A stretch of DNA of 64,000 nt from positions 95,934,561-95,998,560 of the forward strand of contig NC_092039.1 of NCBI RefSeq assembly GCF_003086295.3, read 5' to 3'. How positions within the stretch are numbered: the first letter of the stretch is position 1; each line of letters begins with the position of its first letter. This document shows positions 21,841 through 29,756 of the stretch, in pieces. The notes below the pieces were generated by a model. It searched no databases. It was not told the origin of the DNA and worked only from the letters and a program-made list of their open reading frames with translations. Source of the stretch: Arachis hypogaea. Its lineage: Eukaryota > Streptophyta > Magnoliopsida > Fabales > Fabaceae. The position numbers and the translations under genes were made by a program.

Positions 21841-23590
21841 TGGTGCGCGAAATTGTGAACAATACTTTTTCACAACTCTCATAATCCCCGGTAATGGCTC
21901 CAAAAACGTGGTACCTCAATACCATGGCATTACACAACTTCGCACAACTAACCAGCAAGTGCACTGGGTCGTCCAAGTAATAAACCTTACGTGAGTAAGG
22001 GTCGATCCCACGGAGATTGTTAGTATTGAAGCAAGCTATGGTCATCTTGTAAATCTTAGTCAGGCAAACTCAAATGGATATAGTGATGAACGAAAATAAC
22101 ACAAAGGTAAAGATAGAGATACTTATGTAATTCATTGGTAGGAACTTCAGATAAGCGTATGAAGATGCCTTCCCTTCCGTCTCTCTGCTTTCCTACTGCC
22201 TTCATCCAATTCTTCTTACTCCTTTCCATGGCAAGCTCGTGTAGGGTTTCACTGTTGTCAGCAGCTACCTCCCATCCTCGCAGTGAAAACTAATGCTCAT
22301 GCACTCTGTCACAGTGCGGCTAATCACCGGTTTGGTTCCCTCCCCTACCGGAATAGAATCACTCTTTTGCGTCTGTCACTAACGCCCAGTAGGTTACAGG
22401 TTTGAAGCACGTCACAGTCATTCAATCATTGAATCCTACTCAGAATACCACAGACAAGGTTTAGACCTTCCGGATTCTCTTGAATGCCGCCATCAGGTCC
22501 TGCCTATACCACGAAGACTCTGATCTCACGGAATGGTTGGCTCGTTTGTCAGGCGAGCACTCGGTTGTCAGGCGATCAACCATGCATCGTGCAATCAGGA
22601 ATCCAAGAGATATTCACCAAGCCTCAAATGCTTGTAGAACAAGAGTGGTTGTCAGTCACTTTGTTCATGAGTGAGAATGGTGATGGGCGTCAATCATCAC
22701 CTTCATCAAGTTGAAGAACAAGTGATATCTTGGAATAAGAACAAGCGGAATTGAATGGAAGAACAATAGTAATTGCATTAATACTCGAGGTACAGCAGAG
22801 CTCCACACCTTAATCTATGGTGTGTAGAAGCTCCACCGTTGAAAATACATAAGCATAAGGTCTAGGCATGGCCGAATGGCCAGCCTCCCAATGATCTAAG
22901 ATAGCATAAAAATGAAGATAGCTACCAAAGTCCTCTTAAGATCTAAAGTGATCAAAAGATATCTAATACAATAGTCAAAGGTCCTACTTATAGAAAACTA
23001 GTAGCCTAAGGTGTACAGAAATGAGTAAATGACATAAAAATCCACTTCCGGGCCCACTTGGTGTGTGCTTGGGCTGAGCAATGAAGCATTTTTCGTGCAG
23101 AGACTCTTCTTGGAGTTAAACGCCAGCTTTAGTGCCAGTTTGGGCGTTTAACTCCCATTTGGGTGCCAGTTCCAGCGTTTAACGCTGGGATTTCTTGAGG
23201 TGACTTTGAACGCCGGTTTGGGCCATCAAATCTTGGGCAAAGTATGAACTATCATATATTGCTGGAAAGCCCAGGATGTCTAATTTCCAACGCCATTGAG
23301 AGCGCGCCAATTGGGCTTCTGTAGCTCCAGAAAATCCACTTCGAGTGCAGGGAGGTCAGAATCCAACAGCATCTGCAGTCCTTTTTGGTCTCTGAATCAG
23401 ATTTTTGCTCAGGTCCCTCAATTTCAGCCAGAAAATACCTGAAATCACAGAAAAACACACAAACTCATAGTGAAGTCCAGAAAAGTGAATTTTAACTAAA
23501 AACTAATAAAAATATACTAAAAACTAACTAGATCATATCAAAAACATACTAAAAACAATGCCAAAAAGTATACAAATTATCCGCTCATCA
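21841..23590 (-). mobile_element. F4: solo LTR of the F group (1750 bp)
   Basis: Starts TGGTGCGCGAAATTGTGAAC and ends TATCCGCTCATCA on the plus strand, so it is a minus-oriented LTR. The duplication ATGTC flanks it at 21836-21840 and 23591-23595, and there is no internal region: a solo LTR left by recombination between two LTRs. Near its U5 end, 21885-21902 (TCCCCGGTAATGGCTCCA) looks like a decayed primer-binding site. It contains GGCGTTTAAC-type palindromes at 23105-23215. Confidence 0.92.
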
Positions 23591-23729
23591 ATGTCAACAG
23601 AGGTGAATTAGTCCTTCAATTGAATGGGGACTACCTTGTGTTTAAGGCACATGGCCATCCCTCTGTGACAAAAGAGAGTAAGCATGAAGAGCTTCTCTCA
23701 GTTCAGAGTCAAGAAGAGCCCCCACAGTC

Positions 23730-23823
23730 AAACTCTAAGTTTAGTATTGGGAGGCCACAACCAAACTCTAAGTTTGGTGTTAAGACCCCATATCCAAACT
23801 CTAAGTTTGGTGTTGGGACTATA
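23730..23823 (+). repeat. 33 bp minisatellite encoding PNSKFGVG
   Basis: Three copies (near 23731, 23764, 23797) of AACTCTAAGTTTGGTGTTGG-like sequence with period 33. They keep the protease frame and also repeat the AAGTTTGGTGTTG string found at the polypurine tract. F2 has the equivalent at about 29010-29110. Confidence 0.8.
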
Positions 23824-23845
23824 CAACATTGACCTGATCACCTTT

Positions 23846-23912
23846 GTGGCTCCATGAGAGCCACTATCAAGCTATTGACATTAAAGAAGCGCTTGTTGGG
23901 AGGCAACCCAAT
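23846..23912 (+). promoter_or_regulatory. F3 conserved multi-hairpin block between protease and ORF2
   Basis: Consecutive inverted repeats: GTGGCTC/GAGCCAC (23846-23864), TATCAA/TTGACA around GCTA (23865-23880), palindrome AAGCGCTT (23887-23894), and GTTGGG/CCCAAT around AGGCAA (23895-23912). F2 (28920-28990, minus) and A2 (58273-58320, minus) keep the order with paired base changes. Function unknown; it may act in RNA (processing, translation of ORF2, packaging). Confidence 0.7.
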
Positions 23913-24049
23913 TTTATTTATCTTATTTTATTGTATTGTTATTTTGTGTTTTATTAGGTACATGATCATGAGGAGTCACGAAAAAAATATAAAAATTAAA
24001 AACAGAATCAAAAACAGCAGAAGAAAAATCACACCCTGGAGGGAGGACA

Positions 24050-24300
24050 GACTGGCGTTCAACGCCAGTAAGAAGCATCTGGCTGGCGTTCAACGCCAGA
24101 ACAGAGCATCAACCTGGCGTTGAATGCCAGAAACAAGCAACATTCTGGCGTTTGAACGCCAGGAATGTGCCTAGAGGAAAAGCTGGCGCTGAACGCCAGT
24201 AACAAGCATGAAACTGGCGTTCAACGCCAGAAACATGTTACATGTGGGCGTTGAACGCCCAGAATGTGCACCACTCGGCGTTTAAACGCCAGAATGGTGT
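24050..24300. repeat. Array of GGCGTTNAACGCC palindromes in F3
   Basis: Eight units such as CTGGCGTTCAACGCCAG spaced about 30 bp with variable spacers. One unit has TGGGCGTTGAACGCCCA, where both closing pairs changed together. It is not a CRISPR: units are palindromes inside a plant retrotransposon. Confidence 0.88.
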
Positions 24301-24633
24301 GCAAAGGCATTTTACATGCCTATTTGGTGCAGGGATGGAATTCCTTGACACCTCAGGATCTGTGGATCCCACAGGATCACCTCAGGATCTGTGGACCCCA
24401 TAGGATCCCCACCTAACATATTCCCACCTTACCTCCTAATCCTATTTTACTCTTCCCCATGTCACACTTCCCAAAACCCTTCACCAATCACCTCAATCTC
24501 TCTTCCCAATTACCCTCTTCACCATTCACATCCTTCCACTCTTCCCCATAAACCCCACCTACCTTCCAAATTCAAATTCTCTTTCCCACCCAATCCCACC
24601 CTATATGGCCGAAACTTCACTCTCCCCTTTCCC

Positions 24634-24641
24634 TATATATA
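24634..24641 (+). promoter_or_regulatory. Possible internal promoter TATA for F3 ORF2
   Basis: TATATATA in a C-rich context, 196 bp upstream of the ORF2 ATG at 24830. A2 has TATAAG on its coding strand at about 57652-57657, some 185 bp before its ORF2 start. Inference only; splicing is an alternative way to express ORF2. Confidence 0.4.
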
Positions 24642-24759
24642 CCCTTCCATTCTACTTCATTTTCACACAACACTACCCCCTCTACTATACCTTGGCCGAA
24701 CCACCATCTCTCCCTCTCTACCATATTTTCTTCTTCTTCTTCTTCTCTTCTTTCTTCTC

Positions 24760-24797
24760 TTGCTCGAGGGCGAGCAATATTTTAAGTTTGGTGTGGT
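24760..24797 (+). promoter_or_regulatory. Hairpin plus polypurine-tract-like motif before F3 ORF2
   Basis: Stem TTGCTCG/CGAGCAA with loop AGGG at 24760-24777, followed by TTTAAGTTTGGTGT. This repeats the arrangement at the 3' polypurine tract (27028-27065), where the stem is GTTGCTTG/CAAGCAAC. The T-A to C-G change within the stem keeps pairing. It could be a second plus-strand priming site or an RNA element. Confidence 0.6.
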
Positions 24798-24829
24798 AAA
24801 AGCATAAGCTTTTTTTTCCATTACCATCA

Positions 24830-26068
24830 ATGGCACCTAAGGCTGGAGAATCCTCTAGAAAAGGAAAAGGGAAGATAAAAGCTTCCACCTCCGAGTCATG
24901 GGAGATGGAAAGATTCATCTCCAAGAGCCATCAAGACCACTTCTATGATGTTGTGGCAAAGAAGAAGGTGATCCCTGAGGTCCCTTTCAAGCTCAAGAAA
25001 AATGAGTACCCGGAGATCCGACATGAAATCCGAAGAAGAGGTTGGGAAGTCCTAACCAACCCCATGCAACAAGTCGAAATCTTAATGGTTCAAAAGTTCT
25101 ATGCCAATGCATGGATCACTAGGAACCATGATCAAAGTATGAACCCGAGTCCAAAGAATTATCTCACAATGGTTCAGGGGAAATACTTAGATTTTAGTCC
25201 GGAAAATGTGAGGTTGGCATTCCACTTGCCCATGATGCAAGAAGATGAACGCCCCTACACTAGAAGGGTCAACTTTAATCAAAGGTTGGACCAAGTCCTT
25301 ACGAACATATGTGTGGAAGGAGCTCAATGGAAGAGAGACTCCAAAGGCAAGCCAGTTCAACTAAGAAGACTGGACCTCAAGCCTGTGGCTAGAGGATGGT
25401 TAGAGTTCATTCAACGCTCCATCATTCCCACTAGCAACCGATCTGAAGTTACTGTGGATCGGGCCATCATGATTCATAGCATCATGATTAGAGAGGAAGT
25501 AGAAGTTTATGACGTCATCTCCAATGAAATCTACAAAATAGCCGACAAGCCCTCCACCATGGCAAGGCTAGCTTTTCCTCACCTTATTTGCCATCTATGT
25601 TACTCAGCTGGAGTTATCATAGAAGGAGACATCTCTATTGAAGAGGATAAGCCCATCACCAAGAAGAGGATGAAGCAAGCAAGAGAGACCCTTCACGGTT
25701 CTCAAGAGATGCATGAGGAAGCTCATCATCAAGAAATCCCTGAGATGCCTCAAGGGATGCACTTTCCTTCCAAAAACTATTGGGAACAACTCAACACCTC
25801 CTTAGAAGATTTGAGCCACAATGTTGAACAATTAAGGGTGGAACATCATGAGCACTCCATCATTCTCCATGAAATAAGAGAAGATCAAAGAGCAATGAGG
25901 GAGGAGCAACAAAGGCAAGGAAGGGACATAGAAGAACTTAAGAACATACATTGTTGGTCATTCAAGAAGAAAACGCCACTAAAGGTGGATTCATTCCTTG
26001 TTCTTATTTCTTTCTGCTTTTCGATTTTTATGTTGTGTTTATCTATGTTTTGTGTCTCTACTTCATGA
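24830..26068 (+). CDS. F3 ORF2, 'putative plant transposon protein' family, 412 aa
   Basis: The only uninterrupted long ORF of the window besides fragments. The start at 24830 (MAPKAGESS) follows a hairpin/polypurine-like module and is shared with F2. Residues about 25-260 form the family domain: MERFISKSHQDHFYDVVA, RGWEVLTNPMQQVEILM, KFYANAWITRNHDQSMNP, ENVRLAFHLPMM and GWLEFIQRSIIPTSNRSEV. Residues about 300-370 are Gln/Glu-rich and coiled-coil-like (LRVEHHEHSIILHEIRED). The last 27 residues are hydrophobic (SFLVLISFCFSIFMLCLSMF) and could be a membrane segment; F5 has a similar tail. No catalytic motif is recognised. Position and tail recall envelope-like ORFs of Athila elements, but that is inference. 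Homologues: F2, F5 and, more distantly, A2. Confidence 0.82.
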   Translation: MAPKAGESSRKGKGKIKASTSESWEMERFISKSHQDHFYDVVAKKKVIPEVPFKLKKNEYPEIRHEIRRRGWEVLTNPMQQVEILMVQKFYANAWITRNHDQSMNPSPKNYLTMVQGKYLDFSPENVRLAFHLPMMQEDERPYTRRVNFNQRLDQVLTNICVEGAQWKRDSKGKPVQLRRLDLKPVARGWLEFIQRSIIPTSNRSEVTVDRAIMIHSIMIREEVEVYDVISNEIYKIADKPSTMARLAFPHLICHLCYSAGVIIEGDISIEEDKPITKKRMKQARETLHGSQEMHEEAHHQEIPEMPQGMHFPSKNYWEQLNTSLEDLSHNVEQLRVEHHEHSIILHEIREDQRAMREEQQRQGRDIEELKNIHCWSFKKKTPLKVDSFLVLISFCFSIFMLCLSMFCVSTS

Positions 26069-27027
26069 TCATTAGTAGTTAGTAACTATGTCTTAAGGCT
26101 ATGAATAAATTCCATTAATCCTTCACCTCTCTTAAATGAAAAATGTTTTAATTCAAAAGAACAAGAAGCACATGAATTTCGAATTTATCCTTGAATCTAG
26201 TTTAATTATATTGATGTGGTGACAATACTTTTTGTTTTCTAAATGAATGCTTGAACAGTGCATATTTTTGATCTTGTTGTTTATGAATGTTAAAACTGTT
26301 GGCTCTTGAAAGAAAGATGAACAAAGAAAAATGTTATTGATGATCTGAAAAATCATGAAATTGATTCTTGAAGCAAGAAAAAGCAGTGAAAGAGAAGAAG
26401 CTTGCGAAAAAAATAGAAAGAAAAAGAAAAAGCAAGTAGAAAAAGCCAATAGCCCTTAAAACCAAAAGGCAAGGGTAAAAAGGATCTAAGGCTTTGAGCA
26501 TCAATGGATAGGAGGGCCCAAGGAAATAAAATCCAGGCCTAAGCGGCTAAATCAAGCTGTCCCTAACCATGTGCTTGTGGCATGCAGGTCCAAGTGAAAA
26601 GCTTGAGACTGAGTGGTTAAAGTCGTGATCCAAAGCAAAAAGAGTGTGCTTAAGAGCTCTGGACACCTCTAACTGGGGACTCTAGCAAAGCTGAGTCACA
26701 ATCTGAAAAGGTTCACCCAGTTATGTGTCTGTGGCATTTGTGTATCCGGTGGTAATACTGGAAAACAAAATGCTTAGGGCCAGGACCAAGACTCATAAGT
26801 AGCTGTGTTCAAGAATCAACATGCTTAACTAGGAAAGTCAATAACACTATCCGAAATTCTAAGTTCCTAGAGAAGCCAATCATTCTAAACTTCAAAGGAA
26901 AAAGTGAGATGCCAAAACTGTTCAGAAGCAAAAAGCTACAAGTCCCGCTCATCTAATTAGAATTAATATTCATTGATATTTTGAAATTTATAGTATATTC
27001 TCTTCTTTTTATCCTAATTGATTTTCA
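26069..27027 (+). other. F3 3' UTR
   Basis: Non-coding, about 960 bp. It contains GTGGCAT motifs near 26571-26585 and ATGTGTCTGTGG at 26723-26734 with GGTTCACCC just upstream, both shared with F5 and in part with A2. An A/G-rich tract lies near 26395-26440. I see no ORF of note. Confidence 0.7.
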
Positions 27028-27065
27028 GTTGCTTGGGGACAAGCAACAATTTAAGTTTGGTGTTG
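27028..27065 (+). promoter_or_regulatory. F3 polypurine-tract-like motif with upstream hairpin
   Basis: GTTGCTTG/CAAGCAAC stem with loop GGGA (27028-27047), then TTAAGTTTGGTGTTG directly before the LTR start TG at 27066. The position identifies it as the plus-strand primer region although it is only partly purine. The same module occurs at the F5 3' end (about 43802-43839, minus) and the A2 3' end (about 54831-54867, minus). Confidence 0.75.
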
Positions 27066-28858
27066 TGATGAGCGGATAATTTATACGCTTTTTGGCATTA
27101 TTTTTAGGTAGTTTTTAGTAAGTTCAAGCTACTTTTAGGGATGTTTTCATTAGTTTTTATGTTAAATTCACATTTCTGGACTTTACTATGAGTTTGTGTG
27201 TTTTTCTGTGATTTCAGGTAATTTCTGGCTGAAATTGAGGGACTTGAGCAAAACTCTGAAAAAGGCTGACAAAAGGACTGCTGATGCTGTTAGAATCTGA
27301 CCTCCCTGCACTCGAAATAAATTTTCTGGAGCTACAGAACTCCAAATGGCGCGCTCTCAACGGCGTTGGAAAGTAGACATCTAGAACTTTCCAGAAATAT
27401 ATAATAGTCCATACTTTATTCAGAAATTGACAACTTAAATTGGCGTTGAACGCCAAGTACATGCTGTTGTCTAGAGTTAAACGCCAGAAACACGTCATGA
27501 TCCGGAGTTGAACGCCCAAAACACGTTATAACTTGGAGTTCAACTCCAAGAAAAGCCTCAGCTCGTGGATAGATCAAGCTCAGCCCAAGCATACACCAAA
27601 TGGGCCCCAGAAGTGGATTTATGCATCAATTACTTACTCATGTAAACCCTAGTAGCTAGTCTAGTATAAATAGGATAAGTTACTATTGTATTAGACATCT
27701 TTTGACAGTTTAATCTTTGACTATTTTACTCTTTGATCATTCGGTCTTTTGATCATTCAGGGGGCTGGCCATTCGGCCATGCCTGAACCTTTCACTTATG
27801 TATTTTCAACGGTGGAGTTTCTGCACACCATAGATTAAGGGTGTGGAGCTCTGCTGTACCTCAAGTTTCAATACAATTACTATTACTTTTTATTTAAATT
27901 CTCTTTTATTCTTATTCCAAGATATACGTTGCACTTCAACTTGATGAATGTGATGATCCGTGACACTCATCATCATTCTCACCTATGAACGCGCGTGACT
28001 GACAACCACTTCCGTTCTACTTTAGGCCGGGCACATATCTCTTAGATTCCCCAACACAATCTTTGTGGTATAAGCTAGATAGATGGCGGCGTTCATGGGG
28101 ATCCGGAAAGTCTAACCTTGTCTATGGTATTCCGAGTAGGATCCTGGGAATCCGGAAAGTCTAACCTTGTCTGTGGTATTCCGAGTAGGATTCCGGTATT
28201 GAATGACTGTGACGAGCTTCAAACTCCTGAAGGCTGGGCGTGATGACAAACGCAAAAGAATCAAGGGATTCTACTCCAAACTGATTGAGAACTGACAGAT
28301 GATTAGCCGTGCTGTGACAGAGCATTTGGACCATTTTCACTGAGAGGATGGGATGTAGCTATCAACAAGGGTGATGCCTCCAGACGATTAGCGTGCAGTG
28401 ACATCGCATAGGACCATTTTCCCGAGAGGATTAAAAGTAGCCATTGATGATGGTGATGCCCTACATACAGCTTGCCATGGAAAGGAGTAAGAAGGATTGG
28501 ATGAAAGCAATAGGAAAATAGAGATTCGAGAGGATTCTAGCATCTCCACACGCCTATCTGAAATTCCCACTATTGATCTACATAAGTATTTCTATCCTTT
28601 TTTATTTTATTTATCTTTTAATTATCTAATCCAATTACATTTGACCCTATGAATCCACTTAACTGAGGTTTACAAGGTGACCATAGCTTGCTTCATACCA
28701 ACAATCTCTATGGGATCGACCCTTACTCATGTAAGGTATTACTTGGATGACCCAGTACACTTGCTGGTTAAGTTGAACGGAGTTGTGTCCACACATAGTT
28801 GAAAAAGCAATGAATTTTACAAAATACAATAACAAAGGAATCACAATTTCGTCCACCA
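27066..28858 (+). repeat. F3 3' LTR (1793 bp)
   Basis: Partner of 16438-18231, with the same ends (TGATGAGCGG and CGTCCACCA) and TATAAATAG at 27665-27673. A partial inner duplication is present in both: a segment near TCTAACCTTGTCTRTGGTAT occurs twice about 55 bp apart (28110-28190). Confidence 0.93.
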
Positions 28859-28919
28859 CTCCACATGATCATGAACCTAATAAAACATAAAAGAAAAATA
28901 AAAATATAGATAAATAAAA

Positions 28920-28990
28920 ATTGGGTTGCCTCCCAATAAGCGCTTCTTTAATGTCAATAGCTTGACAGTGAGCTCTCATGGAACTTCACA
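28920..28990 (-). promoter_or_regulatory. F2 conserved multi-hairpin block
   Basis: Plus-strand reading: ATTGGG/CCCAAT around TTGCCT (28920-28937), AAGCGCTT (28938-28945), TGTCAA/TTGACA around TAGC (28952-28967) and a bulged GTGAGCTC hairpin to 28990. Same order as F3 when read on the minus strand. Confidence 0.7.
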
Positions 28991-29006
28991 TATGTTCAGA
29001 GCATTG

Positions 29007-29756
29007 TTAGGACCTCCCAACACCAAACTTAGAGTTTGAATGTGGGGGTTCAACACCAAACTTAGAGTTTGGTTGTGGCCTTCCAATACCAAACATAGAG
29101 TTTGATTGTGGGGGCTCTATTTGACTCTGTATTGAGATAAGCTTTTCATGCTTCCTCTCCATGGTTGCATAGGAAGATCCTTGAGCTTTAAACACTAGGT
29201 AGTCCCCATTCAATTGAAGGACTAACTATCCTCTGTCAACATCAATCATAGCTCCTACTGTGGCTAGGAAGGTTCTTCCAAGAATAATGGATTCATTCTC
29301 ATCCTTCCCAGTGTCTAAGATTATGAAATCAGTAGGGATGTAAAGGCCTTTAACCTTTACCAACACGTCTTCTACCATTCCATAAGCTTGTCTTATTGAC
29401 TTGTCTGCCATCTCTAATGAGAATGTGGCAGCCTGTACCTTAAAGATTCCTAGTTTTTCCATTACAGAGAGTGGCATAAGATTTATGCTTGACCCCAGGT
29501 CACACAGAGCCTTCTCGAAGGTCATGGTGCCCATGATACAGGGTATTAAGAATTTACCAGGATCTTGTTTCTTTTGAGGTAAAGTTTGCTGAACCCATGT
29601 ATCTAGTTCACTAATGAGTAAGGGAGGTGCATCTTCCCAAGTCTCATTACCAAATAACTTGGCATTCAGCTTCATGATAGCTCCTAGATATTGAGCAACT
29701 TGCTCTCCAGTTATATCTTCATCCTCTTCAGAGGAAGAATAGTTCTCAGAGCTCAT
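29007..29756 (-). pseudogene. F2 aspartic protease and repeat tail
   Basis: Reads MTFEKALCDLGSSINLMPLS (active site about 29490-29530) and ILGRTFLATVGAMIDV, then a TAG at 29226-29228 where F3 has a Glu codon, then the same frame continues with LNGDYLVFKAQG and PNSKFGVE/SNSKFGVG repeats to 29007. The upstream part to about 29756 is the acidic end of Gag (EEDEDITGEQVAQYLGAIMK). No RT follows; the hairpin block and palindrome array come next. Confidence 0.82.

Larger units (their letters stand above)
21514..23832 (+). pseudogene. F3 aspartic protease, split by solo LTR F4
   Basis: The exon-like pieces are 21514-21840 and 23596-23832. The active site reads CDLGSGINLMP (about 21576-21608); F2 has CDLGSSINLMP. 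The flap and end motif ILGRPFLATAGAVIDV follow, then F4 interrupts at 21841. After F4 the frame resumes with RGELVLQLNGDYLVFKAHG and closes with three PNSKFGVG-like peptides encoded by 33 bp repeats, stop at 23830-23832. There is no RT after it, unlike A1, where protease leads into RT. That absence defines the non-autonomous class. Confidence 0.83.
16438..28858 (+). mobile_element. F3: FIDEL/Feral-like non-autonomous element, complete, with F4 inside
   Basis: Two LTRs (1794 and 1793 bp) with the 5 bp duplication CTCCA at 16433-16437 and 28859-28863. Layout: LTR, primer site, long leader, Gag, protease, 33 bp repeats, hairpin block, palindrome array, possible internal TATA, ORF2, 3' UTR, polypurine-like tract, LTR. 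It has no RT, RNase H or integrase. Without the 1750 bp solo LTR F4 and its TSD the element is about 10.7 kb. The LTRs differ by a few percent by eye, so the insertion is fairly young. FIDEL/Feral naming is from memory of peanut repeats. Confidence 0.9.

Noticed and set aside
24050..24300. Regularly spaced repeats with spacers resembling a CRISPR array
   Set aside because: Units are self-palindromes with variable ends inside a plant LTR element, spacers are short and partly related, there are no cas genes, and the genome is eukaryotic.
24391..24807. 138-codon Pro/Ser-rich ORF upstream of ORF2
   Set aside because: Translation of a C/T-rich spacer. The matching F2 region is not open and no start context or domain is seen.
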